Shown piece by piece: positions 1 through 5,989 of a DNA stretch of 7,077 nt. The stretch lies in the NCBI GenBank assembly GCA_018900295.1, contig JAHIGH010000070.1:1-7077 (forward strand). The letters run 5' to 3'. The stretch comes from Patescibacteria group bacterium (GTDB lineage: Bacteria; Patescibacteriota; Microgenomatia; Levybacterales; UBA12049). Within the stretch, counting starts at the first letter, position 1. Each line of letters opens with the position of its first letter. A model generated the notes under the pieces. It saw only the letters and a program-made list of their open reading frames with translations. It made no database searches and was not told where the DNA came from. A program made the position numbers and the translations under genes.

Positions 1-653
1 GAAAAAACAGAAAATTTGTTTTTGTAGGGGCGAAACCATGTTTTCGCCCTGTGCAAAACATTGTAGGGGCGATCCCTTGTGGTCGCCCAATAAACAATAG
101 CAGCCAAAAGCACTCCTATCCCTAAGGGAAATCCTCCATGTAAATTCGCCCAGACCAAAAAAACCACCGGTAACCACCACCGCCATTTACGGAAACGCTC
201 CCGGTCGCGGACAACAAAAAGTATCAGAGAAAAAAAGAACCAACTGATCACCTGCGGCCGTATGCCGAAAAAAAATACAAGCGTCGTCAAAGAAAGAAAA
301 AATGGAATAAATACAAATTGCCTTTGCTGCTTACGAACAGCCTTCCACTGCAAGACTAACGCGCCAAGGCTGATAAATGTAAATATTCCCGCCAATCCTT
401 TATAGCCAATAACTGGTAACAACCAAGCAAGCAAAATATCTGTTAACCACTCATGTCCCACAACGGGATAGCTGGGCATACTGTATGAAAATGGATCTGT
501 TGCCGGAATGCCATTTGACAAAATAATCTGCCCCATCCTGATATGCCACCCAAAATCAGGATCCAACATCACCACTCCCCGCGCCCAATAATATATAGCA
601 ATAATCCCGACTAAGCCTAAAAATAAATAAATGAACCTCCTCTCCATATTCAT
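1..653 (-). CDS. Polytopic membrane protein, GT-C-like, 3' part missing (runs off left edge)
   Basis: I read an open minus-strand frame of 217 codons with no stop before the window edge, so the C-terminal part is outside. ATG at 653 is chosen because an in-frame TAG lies at 680-678; a second ATG at 647 is possible. Hydrophobic segments lie near residues 8-28, 70-100, 113-130, 135-149 and 160-188. Between the first two is a probable external loop containing DPDFGWH (31-37), DPFSYS (53-58) and HEW (67-69); NLHGG follows at 170-174. This layout recalls a widespread family of uncharacterised bacterial membrane proteins that resemble lipid-linked-sugar glycosyltransferases, with acidic residues in the first loop. 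The function is inferred from shape and is not proven. It follows the acyltransferase by 65 bases on the same strand, so co-transcription is likely. A weak AAGGGAA lies 12 bases before the start. Residues 190-211 are encoded across two hairpin repeats, so the gene may be altered or damaged there. Confidence 0.72.
   Translation of the reverse strand, partial: MNMERRFIYLFLGLVGIIAIYYWARGVVMLDPDFGWHIRMGQIILSNGIPATDPFSYSMPSYPVVGHEWLTDILLAWLLPVIGYKGLAGIFTFISLGALVLQWKAVRKQQRQFVFIPFFLSLTTLVFFFGIRPQVISWFFFSLILFVVRDRERFRKWRWWLPVVFLVWANLHGGFPLGIGVLLAAIVYWATTRDRPYNVLHRAKTWFRPYKNKFSVF
22..49. repeat. Hairpin repeat unit 1 (28 bases)
   Basis: The unit starts TTGTAGGGGCGA and ends TCGCCC. GGGCGAAA (28-35) pairs with TTTCGCCC (42-49), giving an 8-bp stem with a 6-base loop. 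It matches the second unit at 23 of 28 positions. It lies inside the minus-strand membrane-protein frame, where it encodes a segment ending in R-P-Y. It resembles the GTAGGGGCG-type imperfect palindromes that recur in many bacterial genomes; that comparison is from memory, not a search. Confidence 0.8.
61..88. repeat. Hairpin repeat unit 2 (28 bases)
   Basis: This is a direct copy of the unit 39 bases to the left, separated by 11 bases. The stem is 67-74 with 81-88, including one T-G wobble (73/82), and the loop is 75-80. One of the inner stem pairs differs from unit 1 by a compensatory change (A35-T42 becomes C74-G81), so pairing is kept while the sequence changes. No T-run follows on either strand, so it does not look like an intrinsic terminator. 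The 39-base period keeps the minus-strand reading frame. Confidence 0.8.
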
Positions 654-718
654 ATGGTAAACCAGTTCCCTTAATTCCTAATTATCATTTCATTAACCCA
701 TTTACAACTCCAAAATTT

Positions 719-1294
719 TCAAAAAACCTCCTTATTTTTCTCACTCGCCAAATACTCTTCTTCCAATCTCAAGAGATCCCTCTTTCGTGCCTTGATATAT
801 TTCGCCGGAATTCCAAAATACACAGACCATTCTTTAGTTGACTTTGTTACCATTGATAAAGCTCCAACCGAAGTACCCTCTGCCAACACAACACCCGGAA
901 ATATCACGGAATTTGTTCCCACTATCGAATGCCTTCCAATTATAATAGCCTTTTTTATCTCCTGCTTATATTTGTCTGGTACTGTCGGATTTGTAAGCGT
1001 TCGCCCGCCGTAGTCGTCACTTTGGGTAAATACATGGCATCCATATGAAAGACCTGAAAAATCTTCAAAAATTATGCCTTTTTCACCGCCTGCCACATTA
1101 CAAAAAACAGCGATATGCACATTCTGCCCTACAAACACCTTTCCGGAAACAACACAAAAATCATCTATGCGTGAGTTATCTCCAATTTCAATCCGGTCAA
1201 CGTTATATATTGAAGCTTTATCACTTATACGCACATTGCTTCCCAATGATTTAAAACCCATTTTTTTAAGTAGTTGTTCTGTAATAAATGCCAT
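719..1294 (-). CDS. Left-handed beta-helix sugar acyltransferase (WcaF/VioB-like)
   Basis: This 191-residue protein is of usual length for the hexapeptide-repeat acyltransferases of polysaccharide loci, which form trimers and move an acetyl group from acetyl-CoA to a sugar hydroxyl or amine in the cytoplasm. Imperfect hexapeptide rungs run from about residue 20 to 75 (for example IGDNSRIDD, VGQNVHIA) and again from 117 to 150 (IIGRHSIVGTNSVIFPGV). A loop between them carries SDDYGGRTLTNPTVP (92-106), and the C-terminal stretch YFGIPAKYIKARKRDLL is typical of the group. H60 and H121 are candidate catalytic histidines, but I cannot choose between them. Subfamily members of this kind include VioB, which N-acetylates dTDP-4-amino-4,6-dideoxyglucose; an O-acetyltransferase is the alternative. 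It starts at ATG 1294, five bases after AGGGAG, and is divergent from the aminotransferase operon, whose product is a plausible acceptor. Confidence 0.9.
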   Translation of the reverse strand: MAFITEQLLKKMGFKSLGSNVRISDKASIYNVDRIEIGDNSRIDDFCVVSGKVFVGQNVHIAVFCNVAGGEKGIIFEDFSGLSYGCHVFTQSDDYGGRTLTNPTVPDKYKQEIKKAIIIGRHSIVGTNSVIFPGVVLAEGTSVGALSMVTKSTKEWSVYFGIPAKYIKARKRDLLRLEEEYLASEKNKEVF

Positions 1295-1299
1295 TAATT

Positions 1300-1305
1300 C
1301 TCCCT
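1300..1305 (-). promoter_or_regulatory. Ribosome binding site of the acyltransferase
   Basis: The minus strand reads AGGGAG, then five bases, then ATG at 1294. This is the clearest Shine-Dalgarno sequence at any gene start in the window and fixes the start of the acyltransferase. Confidence 0.7.
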
Positions 1306-1311
1306 ATGTGT

Positions 1312-1340
1312 ATTTTAGCTTATTCGATATTTTGTGTAAA
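1312..1340 (-). promoter_or_regulatory. Sigma70-type promoter for the acyltransferase / membrane-protein unit
   Basis: On the minus strand TTTACA (1340-1335) and TAAAAT (1317-1312) are separated by exactly 17 bases. Each hexamer matches consensus at five of six positions. The expected start point is near 1305, which leaves a leader of about 11 bases that begins at or inside the AGGGAG ribosome binding site. This is sequence evidence only. Confidence 0.55.
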
Positions 1341-1360
1341 CTCCCCGTAAATGATAAAAT
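1332..1360 (+). promoter_or_regulatory. Candidate promoter for the methyltransferase operon
   Basis: TTGTGT (1332-1337) and TAAAAT (1355-1360) have a 17-base spacer. The -10 matches five of six positions, the -35 only three or four. The predicted start point near 1367 would leave only a few bases before ATG 1374, close to leaderless. The -35 overlaps the minus-strand -35 at 1335-1340, so the two promoters would compete for polymerase. It is weaker evidence than for the opposite promoter. Confidence 0.3.
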
Positions 1361-1373
1361 ACATTCTATAATC

Positions 1374-2222
1374 ATGAGCAAACAAATTGATTTAGATATT
1401 TTAATATGTTTGAACTGCAAAAATAATCAATTTAAGAAAAATCTTTCTAAAATAACATGCCAAAAATGTCAAAAAAAATACCCATATAAAGACGATAAAT
1501 ATTTTTTTTCTGTTCCAAAAAATGATATCATAACCGACCCCTTAGATAAGCTTAAGCACTTTCTAAAAAGATACTCTCTTTTGTATGAGGGCTTAATCGC
1601 TATAATAAGCCCTGTATACACAGATAATACTTTAAGGCATTTTATAAACCTTCACGTTAAAAATAAAAACATCATGGCCTTAAACCTAGGTAGTGGTAAT
1701 TCCAACTATAAAAACATCTCTAACATAGATATCATTAACTACCCAAATGTTAATCTTATCTGCGATATCACAAATTTACCTATTAAGAACGAATCCATAG
1801 ATATTATTATAAATAGAGCAGTTCTGGAGCACATTCCAAATGATCAAAAAGCAGTCTCGGAAATGTTCAGGATACTTAAAAAAGGAGGTTTTATAATTTG
1901 CTTCTATCCATTTATTCAGGGTTTTCACGCCTCGCCAAAAGACTATACAAGAAAAACCTATGAGGGTGTAAAAGAATTATTTAAGAACCTTGAGTTAATT
2001 GAGCTAAAGTGCTACGGTGGCCCAACATCAGGCTTACTTTGGGTTTTTCAAGAATGGCTGGCAATACTTTTATCTTTCGGAATAAGACAACTTCATGATT
2101 TGATATACCTATTGATAATAATTATCACGTTCCCCATCAAATATTTGGATATTATTCTTATACATCATCCCTTGGCAAAAAACATTTCCTCCGGATTTAT
2201 AATTATTGGAAGAAAAATATAA
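1374..2222 (+). CDS. SAM-dependent methyltransferase with N-terminal zinc ribbon
   Basis: This 282-residue protein starts with a Trm112-like zinc ribbon: C12-x2-C15 and C29-x2-C32, followed by YPY. A class I methyltransferase domain of the Methyltransf_11 type follows. Motif I is LNLGSGNSN (103-111), with an acidic residue at D119, a DITNLP stretch at 131-136, VLEHI at 150-154 and the FRILKKGGF strand at 165-173. A hydrophobic stretch at about 228-263 may bind the membrane. The substrate is unknown; in such loci these enzymes commonly methylate sugars or glycan ends. The frame is open upstream to 1074, but that part runs antisense through the acyltransferase and looks random, so ATG 1374 (M-S-K-Q) just before the zinc ribbon is the better start. 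No Shine-Dalgarno sequence is seen. It is first in the operon, five bases before the aminotransferase. Confidence 0.88.
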   Translation: MSKQIDLDILICLNCKNNQFKKNLSKITCQKCQKKYPYKDDKYFFSVPKNDIITDPLDKLKHFLKRYSLLYEGLIAIISPVYTDNTLRHFINLHVKNKNIMALNLGSGNSNYKNISNIDIINYPNVNLICDITNLPIKNESIDIIINRAVLEHIPNDQKAVSEMFRILKKGGFIICFYPFIQGFHASPKDYTRKTYEGVKELFKNLELIELKCYGGPTSGLLWVFQEWLAILLSFGIRQLHDLIYLLIIIITFPIKYLDIILIHHPLAKNISSGFIIIGRKI

Positions 2223-2227
2223 AAAAT

Positions 2228-3370
2228 ATGAAGAAAGTCAATATTCCTTTTAACAAGCCATCTCTTATCGGTAATGAATTAAAATATATCAAGGAGGCCT
2301 TAGCCAGAGGAAAAATCTCCGGAGATGGATTTTTTACAAAAAAATGTCAGGCCTTTATTGAAAAAAAATTCGGAGTAAAAAAAGCTCTTCTCACAACCTC
2401 ATGTACGCATGCGTTAGAATTAGCTGCAATATTATTAGATTTAAAACCTGGCGATGAAATTATATTACCATCATTTACATTTACATCTACCGCAAACGCT
2501 TTTGTGCTACGAGGAGCCATACCCATATTTGTTGATATAAGAAACGATACCTTAAATATTGACGAAAATAAAATTGAAGAAAAAATAACTAAAAAAACAA
2601 AAGCCATTGTAATTGTTCACTATGCAGGTATCGCTTGTCAGATGGATAAAATCATGCAAATAGCAAAAAAACACAATCTTTATCTGATAGAAGATGCCGC
2701 TCAGGCAATTGGCGCAAAATATAAAAATAAATACTTAGGCACGATAGGTACAATAGGCGCGTATAGTTTTCATGAAACCAAGAACATTTACTGTGGCGAA
2801 GGTGGAGTAATATTATTAAATGATGATACATATATCGAAAGGGCTGAAATAATTCGGGAAAAAGGCACAAATAGAAGTAAATTTTTAAGGGGTAAGATTA
2901 ACAAATATCATTGGGTTGATATAGGCTCAAGCTACGTAATGTCTGACCAACTAGCAGCTTTCCTATATGGCCAACTAGAAAAAACGCGCTCCATTAATCT
3001 AATCAGGAAAAAGTTGTATGATACGTATTTTAATAATCTTCTCGAATTAAAAAATAAAGAATATTTACAGTTGCCTTTTATCCCATCCTACGCTACTCCT
3101 AATTATCATACTTTTTATATCATATTGAACTCAAGCGAGACAAGAGAACATCTTCGTATGTATCTTATTAAAAAAGGCATCTTGGCTATTAGCCACTATA
3201 TTCCCCTTCATATATCCCCAATGGGCAAAAAGTACGGATATAAAAAGGGTGATTTACCCTTTACTGAAAATTTGAGCGAAAGAATATTGAGACTTCCTTT
3301 ATATTACAGCTTACAAAAAATAGAACAAACCTATATACTAAATCAAATTCATAAATTCTTTATATTATGA
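2228..3370 (+). CDS. wecE: dTDP-4-amino-4,6-dideoxygalactose transaminase (WecE/RffA type)
   Basis: This 380-residue PLP enzyme of the DegT/DnrJ/EryC1 family is close to full WecE length. WecE transfers an amino group from glutamate to C4 of dTDP-4-keto-6-deoxyglucose, giving dTDP-Fuc4N in the cytoplasm. The match to remembered E. coli WecE is colinear from end to end: IPFNKPSLIGNELKY, SGDGFFTKKCQ, LTTSCTHALELAA, PSFTFTSTANAFVLRGA, VHYAGIACQMD, FHETKN, ERAEIIREKGTNRSKFLRG, DIGSSYVMSDQLAA and HYIPLH. K185 in HETKN is the expected PLP lysine, D156 in EDAAQ should hold the pyridine nitrogen, and the glycine-rich GEGG follows. VioA (glucose-configured product) is the main alternative, but the REKGTNRS and FHETKN stretches favour WecE. 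No dTDP-glucose synthase or dehydratase is in the window, so the substrate must come from elsewhere. The 3' end overlaps the next start in ATGA. Confidence 0.93.
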   Translation: MKKVNIPFNKPSLIGNELKYIKEALARGKISGDGFFTKKCQAFIEKKFGVKKALLTTSCTHALELAAILLDLKPGDEIILPSFTFTSTANAFVLRGAIPIFVDIRNDTLNIDENKIEEKITKKTKAIVIVHYAGIACQMDKIMQIAKKHNLYLIEDAAQAIGAKYKNKYLGTIGTIGAYSFHETKNIYCGEGGVILLNDDTYIERAEIIREKGTNRSKFLRGKINKYHWVDIGSSYVMSDQLAAFLYGQLEKTRSINLIRKKLYDTYFNNLLELKNKEYLQLPFIPSYATPNYHTFYIILNSSETREHLRMYLIKKGILAISHYIPLHISPMGKKYGYKKGDLPFTENLSERILRLPLYYSLQKIEQTYILNQIHKFFIL

Positions 3371-4302
3371 GCAAGCAAAATCTCGAAATTTCCGTAGTTA
3401 CGCCCGTATACCAAGCAGAAGAGTGCTTGGAAGAACTTTACAGCAGACTGGCACGATCTCTTTCAGCTATCAATCCAAACTTTGAAATCATTATGGTAAA
3501 CGATGGCAGCTTGGATACCTCATGGTCCCTTATCAAAAAGCTTGCGAATGAAGATAAAAAGGTAAAAGGCATAAATTTATCAAGAAACTTCGGACAACAT
3601 TACGCTATTACAGCCGGTCTTGATATTGCCAAAGGAAAATGGATTATAGTTATGGACTGTGATCTTCAAGACCAACCGGAAGAAATAGAAAAACTATATG
3701 CCAAAACAAAAAATGGTTATGATCTTATTCTGGCAAGAAGAACAGCAAGAAAGGATACTCTCATCAAGAAACTATCCTCTAAAATATTCTATAAAATATT
3801 CGATTATTTTACTGACAGCGAGACAGACAATGCTATTGCTAATTTTGGAATTTATAATAAAGTTGTAATAGAAAACATTAACAACATTCGCGAACACGGC
3901 AGATCTTTTTCTGCTTCAATTAAATGGTTAGGTTTCAAAAGAGGCTATGTAGACGTAGGACATGGATTTGGATCAAAAAGAAAATCATCATATAATTATC
4001 CAAAATTAATCAATTTAGCAGTAGATATTATTCTTTCTCACTCAACTAAACCCTTAAAACTCTTTATTCAGGTAGGGTTTCTCATTTCCTTCATTACATT
4101 CTCATATGGGATATTTATTTTTATAAAATATTTTATTTTTGGCATACCAATCCCCGGATGGACCAGTCTGACATTATCAATTTATTTTTTAGGTAGTGTA
4201 CTATGTGCGGGAATAGGCATTCTTGGATTATATTTAGGTAAAATATATGAGGAAGTAAAAAAAAGACCTTTATATATTATCAAAGAAAAAATCAATGCAT
4301 AA
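3367..4302 (+). CDS. GT2 polyprenyl-phosphate glycosyltransferase (DPM1/ArnC/GtrB-like)
   Basis: This 311-residue protein has a cytoplasmic GT-A domain and two C-terminal membrane helices. Enzymes of this type transfer a sugar from a nucleotide donor to polyprenyl phosphate on the inner face of the membrane. VVTPVYQAEE opens the fold, VNDGS (44-48) holds the nucleotide-binding D46, and the DxD motif is D97-C-D99, followed by LQDQPEE, which is diagnostic for this branch. RKSSYNYPKL (205-214) corresponds to the conserved basic interfacial motif before the membrane part. Helices lie at about 231-255 and 268-292, ending in a basic tail (KKRP). The length fits GtrB and ArnC (about 310-325). The donor is unknown; coupling to the aminotransferase by ATGA overlap makes dTDP-Fuc4N or its N-acyl form the best guess. 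No Shine-Dalgarno sequence is seen, so translation is probably coupled. It overlaps the next gene by eight bases. Confidence 0.9.
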   Translation: MSKQNLEISVVTPVYQAEECLEELYSRLARSLSAINPNFEIIMVNDGSLDTSWSLIKKLANEDKKVKGINLSRNFGQHYAITAGLDIAKGKWIIVMDCDLQDQPEEIEKLYAKTKNGYDLILARRTARKDTLIKKLSSKIFYKIFDYFTDSETDNAIANFGIYNKVVIENINNIREHGRSFSASIKWLGFKRGYVDVGHGFGSKRKSSYNYPKLINLAVDIILSHSTKPLKLFIQVGFLISFITFSYGIFIFIKYFIFGIPIPGWTSLTLSIYFLGSVLCAGIGILGLYLGKIYEEVKKRPLYIIKEKINA

Positions 4303-5989
4303 ATTATCAAAAAACTATAAATATATATATTCTCTATTAACTTCGCCGTTATTTTTGACCTCAACATTTTTTTTAGTATTATTTACACTCTTTACACCAA
4401 CATATGAGGATGTTGACGATGTAGCAATGACATTGATAGCCAATGGCTTGTATACCGGTGAACCAAGTGCTTACTTGGTATTTATAAATATTATTCTTGG
4501 AAAATTTCTTACGATACTATATCGCATCTATCCTGACTGGAATTGGTATAGCGCTTTCTTTTATGGAGTAGCTTTTGTCTCTTTATTTAGCATTCTAACC
4601 GTAGCTATAAATAAAATTAAAAGCAAAGCGCTGTTAGCAATCTCTTTACTATTTGTATTTATTTTTTACCTTTGGTTTTTATTATTTTTACAATTTACAA
4701 CTATAGCAGCGCTTGCTGCCACCAGTGGGATTTTTCTCTTTTTATTCCTTATCGGTAACAACAAGGGACAATCGAAATTTTCTTATATAACTACTTACAG
4801 CCTTTTGCTCGTTAGCAGCTTGATTCGGGAAGACTCTTTTTATCTCATTATAATACTGGCTATTCCAATTATCATACTTACTTATAAACAACATGTTCTC
4901 AAAAGAAAAACGATGATAATCTTTTTATTGATAGTTACATTGGGAGTGGGAACGACAAAATATATCCACAACATATCTTATAACAAAAATTCTGATTGGT
5001 ATAAATTCATGTTATTGCAAAAACCAAGAGGACAACTCAGCAGTTACAGTATATACAATTTCGATAAAAATAAACAGACTTACAATGAAGTCGGCTGGAG
5101 TATAAATGATTATTTCATGTTTAATATATTCTTATATCATGATGAAAGTATCTTCTCTGTAAAAAAATTACAGTTCATACTCTCATCAATCAAATACAAA
5201 AATTTCAACCCCATAATCTTACAAGACACCCTCTCAAGACTTATTTCATTTAACATAAACAGCTTTCCTTATATTTTATTAGTCATTCTTATAAGTATTA
5301 CTGGATGGTCGTCAATAAAAAATAAAACATATTTTCTTGCAACCTGCTCTATTGGTCTATTCATATTTATTTATTTTTCTTACCTAGGTAGGTTACCGGA
5401 AAGAATAATCCTGCCTATATTATTTTTTATTGGCTTCTCCGGTCTTTATCTCACTTCAAAGCACAACCTACTCAGTCTAGATAAACTAGGCATATTTAAA
5501 ATAACGTATTACATTTTTAGTATTTCCTTGATATTGACATTCATTTTTACATATACTCAAAAAAGCATTGAAAATAAAAATAAAATTATTGAATATCAAA
5601 AAATCTTCAAATATTTACCTGACGGAAAAAATAAATTAGTATATATTTGGAATATTTCTCTTCCTCTTCAATGGATGAGTCCTTTTGACAATTATTCAAG
5701 ATATAGAAACCGCTCTATAATAACCGGAGGATGGACACAGCGAACGCCTCATGATCTTCTGCTCTTAAAAAGATTTAATATTGATAATATATACACTGCA
5801 TTATATGAAAATAACAATATCTATTTAATTGCAATCCCTGAATATACTGAATTATTACAAATATTTATGAAGGAGCATTATCACAAGAATATCTATTTCG
5901 TTTCTCTACACAACTTCAAATTTACCATCTCCCCATACGACGATGCAAAACCTCAATTATACAAAGTACTATTGAAAAACACCCCTTAA
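4295..5989 (+). CDS. Large polytopic membrane protein, putative GT-C glycosyltransferase
   Basis: This 564-residue protein has about eleven predicted membrane helices (roughly 15-34, 58-78, 86-106, 112-131, 133-153, 165-196, 206-222, 323-340, 346-363, 370-387, 402-420) and a polar C-terminal domain of about 140 residues (425-564). After the first helix comes an acidic loop, YEDVDD (37-42), followed by GLYTGEPSAYLVF; the position matches the acidic catalytic loop of GT-C enzymes, which use polyprenyl-phosphate sugars on the outer face of the membrane. A second charged motif, IRED (177-180), lies near the sixth helix. I know similar uncharacterised proteins by shape but cannot assign a named family. 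ArnT has nearly the same length (about 550), and the preceding ArnC-like gene would supply a lipid-linked donor. A polymerase or flippase is the alternative. It starts inside the previous gene, with an eight-base overlap and no clear ribosome site. It is the last gene of the operon. Confidence 0.75.
   Translation: MHKLSKNYKYIYSLLTSPLFLTSTFFLVLFTLFTPTYEDVDDVAMTLIANGLYTGEPSAYLVFINIILGKFLTILYRIYPDWNWYSAFFYGVAFVSLFSILTVAINKIKSKALLAISLLFVFIFYLWFLLFLQFTTIAALAATSGIFLFLFLIGNNKGQSKFSYITTYSLLLVSSLIREDSFYLIIILAIPIIILTYKQHVLKRKTMIIFLLIVTLGVGTTKYIHNISYNKNSDWYKFMLLQKPRGQLSSYSIYNFDKNKQTYNEVGWSINDYFMFNIFLYHDESIFSVKKLQFILSSIKYKNFNPIILQDTLSRLISFNINSFPYILLVILISITGWSSIKNKTYFLATCSIGLFIFIYFSYLGRLPERIILPILFFIGFSGLYLTSKHNLLSLDKLGIFKITYYIFSISLILTFIFTYTQKSIENKNKIIEYQKIFKYLPDGKNKLVYIWNISLPLQWMSPFDNYSRYRNRSIITGGWTQRTPHDLLLLKRFNIDNIYTALYENNNIYLIAIPEYTELLQIFMKEHYHKNIYFVSLHNFKFTISPYDDAKPQLYKVLLKNTP

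Noticed and set aside
22..88. Two 28-base direct repeats as a tiny CRISPR array
   Set aside because: The spacer is only 11 bases, there are only two units with five mismatches, and no cas genes are present.
22..88. The hairpins as intrinsic terminators
   Set aside because: No T-run follows the stems on either strand, and the minus frame stays open through both.
641..650. GAGAGGAGG on the minus strand as a ribosome site for a later start of the membrane protein
   Set aside because: It lies inside the reading frame (codons E-R-R), and no ATG, GTG or TTG follows at a suitable distance in frame.
792..1254. Two plus-strand reading frames (792-1013, 1045-1254)
   Set aside because: Both are antisense to the acyltransferase, have no ribosome site and no recognisable motif.
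1367..1372. A perfect TATAAT as the -10 of the methyltransferase operon
   Set aside because: Its start point would fall after ATG 1374, no -35-like hexamer lies 16-18 bases upstream, and there is no extended -10.
1074..1373. A 100-codon N-terminal extension of the methyltransferase frame
   Set aside because: It lies antisense to most of the acyltransferase, shows no domain-like pattern, and would place the start inside a well-supported gene. The zinc ribbon begins right after ATG 1374.
2347..2870. Two minus-strand reading frames (2347-2607, 2652-2870)
   Set aside because: They are antisense shadows of the strongly conserved aminotransferase.
4182..4367. A minus-strand 61-codon hydrophobic frame
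   Set aside because: It is antisense to the end of the GT2 and the start of the next gene; its hydrophobicity follows from the AT-rich membrane-coding strand.
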